This document shows, in pieces, positions 59,826-64,000 of a DNA stretch of 64,000 nucleotides. The stretch spans positions 372,001-436,000 of the forward strand of contig JAYQTB010000004.1 in assembly GCA_038147195.1 (NCBI GenBank). The letters run 5' to 3'. The position numbers and the translations under genes are program-made. The first letter of the stretch is position 1. Each line of letters starts with the position of its first letter. Source of the stretch: Eutrophocola salsuginis. GTDB taxonomy: Bacteria; Pseudomonadota; Gammaproteobacteria; Pseudomonadales; Pseudohongiellaceae. The notes under the pieces are model-generated. The model was not told the DNA's origin. It ran no database searches and saw nothing but the letters and a program-made list of their open reading frames with translations.

Positions 59826-61214
59826 CTAGACTACCCCCAGTAATTCGGCCAGTGGCGAGAATCCGGCCAACAACAACAAGACACATATGAGGCAGCTGAT
59901 CACGATCTCACCGAGTACGGGTGGGGTGCTGTCGGTGACAACCGCCGGTCTCCGGGCATCGGCGATGAATATCTGCTGGAAAGCCCGTAACAGGAAGGCC
60001 GCCGCCAGGACGTTGCCGACCAGGATGGCGATGGCGGTAAACCAGCCGTTTTCCTCGATCACACCTTCCAGTAACAGATGAGCAGCGTGATAACCGGGTG
60101 TACCCGGTATGGCCATCGTGCTCAGGGCGCCCAGGAAGAACAGCATGGCCGGAAATACATTTTTTTCGAACAGGTTGCCAAGCCTGGGAATGAGCACGGT
60201 GCCGGTTTTGCTGCGGACAAAGCCCACACCCAGAATCATACCCACTGCAGCCAGGCCGAAAGCATTACTCAAAAGGATGCTGCCAACCTGGCCATGAATA
60301 TTGAGCGTAAATAAACCGATCAGCATCATGCCGTTCTGGCTGATGATGGCAAAAGCGAGCATCCGGTTCAGGTTTATCTGCATCAGTGCCATCAGGGCTC
60401 CGTAGAAAATGCTGACCAGCCCCAGCACCTGTATAAAACCGGTCCAGAAGGAAAAATCCTGCACAAGCGGGAGGGTGAAGCGCAACACGCCATAGATACC
60501 GATCTTGATACCGGCGATAAAGCAGAACACAGCAACGGCGTTGGCGTTTGTCACCAGCACCGGCAGCCAGCCATGGAACGGGAATACGGGTAACCTGACG
60601 GCAAAGCCGAAAAACAGCAGGATTAGCCCCAGGGTGGAGAAATTGCCTTCACTCAGTCCCAGGACAAGCATGCCGGCCATGAGCAAAACCAGCATGAGGA
60701 CCCAATATCGCGTCACCGTGCCTGTAGCAGCGTGTTTGTCAATCTGCCCAACGCTGGAAAGTATACGCAGTGGAATGTATTCAAGCAGTAACAGGCACCA
60801 GAACAGGAATAACTGTTGTGCAGACACTGCTGCCAGCAAGACCCCTTCATAACACAATATTCCCGCCAGTTGCCGCCTGTTCACGTTTGCACCCGTAAGG
60901 CGCAGGTAATAGAGCAACATGGGGGTGAGCAAGGTTATTAACGCTAGGAAAAGTATGTTGGTGCTGTCTATACCCACGTGCCAGCTTATTAGCCCGCTGC
61001 CTGCATATTCCACAAATTGCAGGTCGGGATTACCAAAATCAAGGCTTACAAAAATGAACGAAACAAGAAGCAGGGCTAACAGGGATCCGGTTTGAGCAAT
61101 GCGGTATGCGTTGGTGTCTGCTTGTACCCTTGTTACCGCGATGCCCGTAAACAGCAGTACAACCAGGGTAAGGGAGATTATCGGGAAAAATGCGTCAGTC
61201 ATTATTTCAGTCAC
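59826..61214 (-). CDS. Divergent NuoM-like membrane subunit of a DAB-type operon
   Basis: The 462-residue product has about 12-14 membrane segments, related to but clearly distinct from the neighbouring NuoM-like protein. Aligned with it, the canonical helix-5 glutamate is Cys140 (LFLFWCLLLLEYIPL; a glutamate occurs five residues on, at 145), and the helix-7 lysine is Arg207 (FAVRLPVFPFHGWLP). The helix-8 lysine is kept (Lys237 in AGIKIGIYGVLRF). It may therefore not pump protons in the usual way. It starts 6 nt after the NuoL-like stop. M5 is an alternative start. Confidence 0.83.
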   Translation of the reverse strand: MTEIMTDAFFPIISLTLVVLLFTGIAVTRVQADTNAYRIAQTGSLLALLLVSFIFVSLDFGNPDLQFVEYAGSGLISWHVGIDSTNILFLALITLLTPMLLYYLRLTGANVNRRQLAGILCYEGVLLAAVSAQQLFLFWCLLLLEYIPLRILSSVGQIDKHAATGTVTRYWVLMLVLLMAGMLVLGLSEGNFSTLGLILLFFGFAVRLPVFPFHGWLPVLVTNANAVAVFCFIAGIKIGIYGVLRFTLPLVQDFSFWTGFIQVLGLVSIFYGALMALMQINLNRMLAFAIISQNGMMLIGLFTLNIHGQVGSILLSNAFGLAAVGMILGVGFVRSKTGTVLIPRLGNLFEKNVFPAMLFFLGALSTMAIPGTPGYHAAHLLLEGVIEENGWFTAIAILVGNVLAAAFLLRAFQQIFIADARRPAVVTDSTPPVLGEIVISCLICVLLLLAGFSPLAELLGVV

Positions 61215-61220
61215 GCAGAC

Positions 61221-62783
61221 CTAAAAGGTGAACAACACGGTGACAAGAATGAAAAGCACCAGGTAGCGCGGACGCAACAGGCCCTGTTCCAATGAACTGG
61301 CGATATATCCAAGTCGCCTGCCTGCTTCCGGCAAGTCTTTTTCAACGCCTTTGCGCACTAATTGCAGCTCGAACCAGCCGGATAATGTGGCGATCAAGGC
61401 AGTCAGTTTGCCGGCCAGGCCACTGCCGCTGGAAAAGCTGTTTTCACCTGCCTCAAGCCGGGCGCCGATTTTCTGTTCTTCGCGGAATGCCAGGCTGGCG
61501 CTGGAACGAACTGCGGCATTGGGGAAGCCCACGAGAGGATCGACAATATTGTCATCCATGCTGGCCAGTTCCCTGGCCAGTTGCATACAAGGCCTTGTAA
61601 TTGCCTGGCGTGTCTGTTCCTCCAGCCAGAAATTATGCAGGGATGCCAGTGACAGCCAGCGCAGGAGTCGATTGTTGAGGGTGACAGGCTGGACGGGGTT
61701 GCCATGTACGTTATGCAGGATGGACGGTGCAGACAAATATAGATAACTACGAACAACGGCGTGTGCACAAAGGTGGATAAGCGCCAGTTGCCACAAGCCT
61801 GCACCACATTCCACGAACATCAAGCCGAGTTGTCCCCCTGTGGCAAAACCAAGCGAGCTTTTGATATCCACCTGGCTTTGCGCACACAGGGTGCAGTAAA
61901 GAAAGGTCAGCAAGCCGATGATCACGAGCAGGTATCCTGCCGCAGGCGCCTGTTCCAGTACGGGCGCCATCAGGATCAACAGGAATACGCCTGAATGAAC
62001 CATCACTGCACCATAGAAAACGGCACTGGAAGGCGTAGGACCTTCCATGGAGCGGTTGATCCACCAGGTAAAGGGAAATTGAACTGATTTCACCATTGCG
62101 GCAATGATGAAACTTGTCGCCACCAGGTTTGCCTGGCCCGTTGACAACGTGGCGATGCCTGTATTGATGCCTTCCCAGTCGATTGTATCCAGCCAGGAGA
62201 AGCATAATACGATGCCAAGAATAAAAAAGGCATCACCAACCCGGTTCACGATAAAGACACTGCAGGCGTTACGTGAAGCGTTGTCTCGATGCCAGGCGAA
62301 GGCGATCAGCAGGAACGAACAAAAGCCGGCAAGCTCCCAGCCGAAGAATGTGCCGACGCTGTTCGCTGACAACAGTAGCAGGTGCATGGCTCCCGCAAAA
62401 AGGCAGAGCAGCATGAAAAAACGGTGATAGCCAGATTCGCTGTGTAAATAATTGCGGGAAAATCGGAAGATCACCACGAAAATCAGGGAATACAAGGCGC
62501 TGAGCAGCATCCCGTGGCCTGTGGTATTGAAAGCCAAGTTAACCTCCAAGGAGTCGCTGGCAAGCCACATGCCGGCCTGGGCCTGTCCAATGAGCCTGTC
62601 ACTGTATCCCGCCCAGAGCAGGATCAATGCGACCAGGGTCGACAGGTTGATGGCGCTGTATGCAAGGCGCGAGGTCATGGCCTGTGATTTCACGCCTGTG
62701 AGAAAACCGCTGAAGTGGCCAATACCGATACACAGCGCTGCCAGAAACGGCAATAGGGGGATGGCAAATACCAGGGCATCCAT
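61221..62783 (-). CDS. dabB: NuoL-like (DabB-type) membrane subunit
   Basis: The 520-residue product has NuoL/MrpA-type membrane helices with Glu150 (FFGWELAGFCSFLLI) and Lys232 (AAMVKSVQFPFTWWINRSMEG). The following helix reads SSAVFYGAVMVHSGVFLL where NuoL has an alanine-rich HAATMV helix. The last ~140 residues are hydrophilic and amphipathic (VDPLVGFPNAAVRSSASLAF, FELQLVRKGVEKDLPEAGRR) with one terminal membrane segment. Placed 1 nt after the DUF2309 gene, it fits DabB, the proton-coupled membrane partner of DabA in inorganic-carbon uptake. Confidence 0.85.
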   Translation of the reverse strand: MDALVFAIPLLPFLAALCIGIGHFSGFLTGVKSQAMTSRLAYSAINLSTLVALILLWAGYSDRLIGQAQAGMWLASDSLEVNLAFNTTGHGMLLSALYSLIFVVIFRFSRNYLHSESGYHRFFMLLCLFAGAMHLLLLSANSVGTFFGWELAGFCSFLLIAFAWHRDNASRNACSVFIVNRVGDAFFILGIVLCFSWLDTIDWEGINTGIATLSTGQANLVATSFIIAAMVKSVQFPFTWWINRSMEGPTPSSAVFYGAVMVHSGVFLLILMAPVLEQAPAAGYLLVIIGLLTFLYCTLCAQSQVDIKSSLGFATGGQLGLMFVECGAGLWQLALIHLCAHAVVRSYLYLSAPSILHNVHGNPVQPVTLNNRLLRWLSLASLHNFWLEEQTRQAITRPCMQLARELASMDDNIVDPLVGFPNAAVRSSASLAFREEQKIGARLEAGENSFSSGSGLAGKLTALIATLSGWFELQLVRKGVEKDLPEAGRRLGYIASSLEQGLLRPRYLVLFILVTVLFTF

Positions 62784-62784
62784 G

Positions 62785-64000
62785 TCAGCGTGCTCCTGCC
62801 GGTTGTGGCCGCCGGATCAGCGCCGGACCGATGGGGACATGGCTGTGCGCATAACAATCCATGCTGTGATCGAACTCGGCCAGCGTCTTGCCGGCTTCCT
62901 GCCATGGGACAAAACCCTTGTCGGGGTCAAACATATAGATGGCTTCGCTGTCCGGGTCCTTGGCGGCAAGCAACAGCCAGCCACCCCCGATGAGTTCCTG
63001 CAGGGCTGGCTGGTCACCGTAAATTCGTGCAAGAACAGTGGTTTTGTGTTCCACGATGACCAGCAGGCGCATGGGCTCGTGGATTTCGACCATCTGTTCC
63101 GGCAGTCCCGGGCGCAGGTCGCTGCCGGTGCCTTCCATGACCCCAAAGAGTCCGGCAACGTTATGCGGAATCTTTGTGCCGCACCCATATTTGTCGTTAT
63201 CAATGGTAGAAAAATAGTACTCAAGATTGATACCGGCGCCGACCGGACCGGCGGTAAGAAGGATGTTCTCCAGAATTTTGCCATCCGCGTCCTGCGTGGG
63301 GTCATAGGAAATCAGGAAAGTACGCCGGTCCAGGAACAGACCCTGGGTCAGGTCACGCCGACCGATCACCGCAGATGCGTTGGTGGCATGGCCGTATTCC
63401 GGCCTGACCTGGCTGAGATCCCGCGAGCGCAATGTTACGTGACGAAAGCCCTGTTCCGGAGTGGCGGGTTCGCCCGCCGAGTAAAAGCGCCGGCAGCGTT
63501 CATGGGCGGAACAGGCCTGGGCCTGCTCCATATCCGAGCGGAAGGCGGCAAAGGCCTCACGCAGGTTAGCGGGGATCAAGTCTGTGTCATACCAGGTGAG
63601 TGCATCGCTGCAGGTGTCATGCTGCAGTCCGAGGAACCAGGTGTCAGGTGGAATGTGGATGCCTTCTTTTGCCATCAGCTCACGAACCTCAGGACGGTTG
63701 ATCATAGCAGCATAGGTGCGGGCGTTAGGGCCTCCCTGGCGACCACCGCAGGCGCCACAGTCATGCGCGGCTTCATGGGGATTGTTCTGGCTGGTTGAGC
63801 CGTGACCAGAGAGGGCAACAAGCGGGGCAAAATGGTCGGTCAGGCCGAGGGTTCGCAATAGCGCTCCGACTTTCTGTGCCTGTTCGGCATCAGTGAATCC
63901 CAGGCGGGGATTTTCAATACTGGTTTCCTGTTCCGGTGTATCCGTGGTTACGGTCAGGGAGGTGCGAACCTTAACCAGGAAATACCCGCGGAGTTTGTCG
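62785..64000 (-). CDS. dabA: DUF2309 protein DabA (inorganic carbon transporter subunit), C-terminal part
   Basis: 404 residues are visible; the gene runs off the right edge, so its start is missing. The segment [20 protein letters not shown] leads into [22 protein letters not shown], the DUF2309 zinc region. The histidine and first cysteine are 15 residues apart, as in the published DabA (H524 and C539 of Halothiobacillus); the other two ligands lie outside the window. In DAB/MpsAB systems this protein acts as a vectorial carbonic anhydrase, converting CO2 to bicarbonate in the cytoplasm with energy from the DabB subunit. It is followed after 1 nt by the NuoL-like gene. Confidence 0.92.
   Translation of the reverse strand, partial: DKLRGYFLVKVRTSLTVTTDTPEQETSIENPRLGFTDAEQAQKVGALLRTLGLTDHFAPLVALSGHGSTSQNNPHEAAHDCGACGGRQGGPNARTYAAMINRPEVRELMAKEGIHIPPDTWFLGLQHDTCSDALTWYDTDLIPANLREAFAAFRSDMEQAQACSAHERCRRFYSAGEPATPEQGFRHVTLRSRDLSQVRPEYGHATNASAVIGRRDLTQGLFLDRRTFLISYDPTQDADGKILENILLTAGPVGAGINLEYYFSTIDNDKYGCGTKIPHNVAGLFGVMEGTGSDLRPGLPEQMVEIHEPMRLLVIVEHKTTVLARIYGDQPALQELIGGGWLLLAAKDPDSEAIYMFDPDKGFVPWQEAGKTLAEFDHSMDCYAHSHVPIGPALIRRPQPAGAR

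Noticed and set aside
58357..62783. Fragment of a Complex I (nuo) operon
   Set aside because: No peripheral-arm or nuoA/H/J/K genes are adjacent, and the operon starts with DUF2309, so a DAB-type system fits better.
62452..63798. 448-codon plus-strand open frame at the right edge
   Set aside because: It lies antisense to the dabA/NuoL-like genes, whose protein motifs are unmistakable. The translation shows no family pattern and is an artefact of high-GC codon structure.

Overview
This 64 kb window is chromosomal DNA from a gammaproteobacterium. The evidence is the gene order. From about 24 kb to 58 kb it carries queA, tgt-yajC-secD-secF, suhB, trmJ, iscRSUA-hscBA-fdx-iscX, ndk-rlmN-pilF-rodZ-ispG-hisS-yfgM-bamB-der, ppk, xseA and guaB-guaA-tadA, which is the order known from Pseudomonadales/Cellvibrionales-like bacteria. 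The many periplasmic quinoprotein, DUF6152 and amidohydrolase genes on the left suggest a free-living aerobic, probably marine, heterotroph. The lineage below class level is an inference. I see no insertion sequence, prophage, integrase, CRISPR array or rRNA. One tRNA gene (Leu-CAA) is present.

Left part (1-24 kb), accessory metabolism and envelope: the tail of a threonine aldolase, MOSC and GST genes, a LeuB-like dehydrogenase divergent from GTP-dependent PEP carboxykinase (pckG) with a clear terminator, then a beheaded phosphoethanolamine-transferase (eptA/mcr-like) gene. Next come a CopC-like protein, a DUF1428 protein, a secreted orphan, and a sugar-oxidation group (soluble aldose dehydrogenase plus SMP-30/gluconolactonase-like protein, divergent from a PQQ dehydrogenase with an N-terminal cytochrome c). 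These are followed by a membrane-anchored GltB-like FMN protein, a PEBP protein, a DUF6152 protein, a TauE-type exporter, an M48 protease lipoprotein, a DsbA-like protein, and a cupin plus dihydroxybenzoate-decarboxylase-like pair. A visibly AT-richer stretch (about 20.4-23.8 kb) holds a secreted orphan and a qmcA-nfeD-small membrane protein operon, and ends at tRNA-Leu.

Middle part (24-58 kb), core genes: queA is separated from its usual partner tgt by pyk and mdh. The isc operon has a sigma70 promoter covered by IscR type-1-like sites, and a similar sequence recurs between iscA and hscB. Tight overlaps (pilF/rodZ, rodZ/ispG, der/amidotransferase, guaA/tadA) suggest translational coupling. 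GuaA has an unusual C-terminal extension running into tadA.

Right edge (58.3-64 kb): a tightly packed minus-strand operon of DUF2309 (DabA-type, carbonic-anhydrase-like; its start lies beyond the window), a NuoL-like subunit and two different NuoM-like subunits. This resembles a DAB/MpsAB inorganic-carbon uptake system enlarged by two extra antiporter-like subunits, one of which lacks canonical proton-channel residues. It is the strongest candidate in the window for an under-described system.
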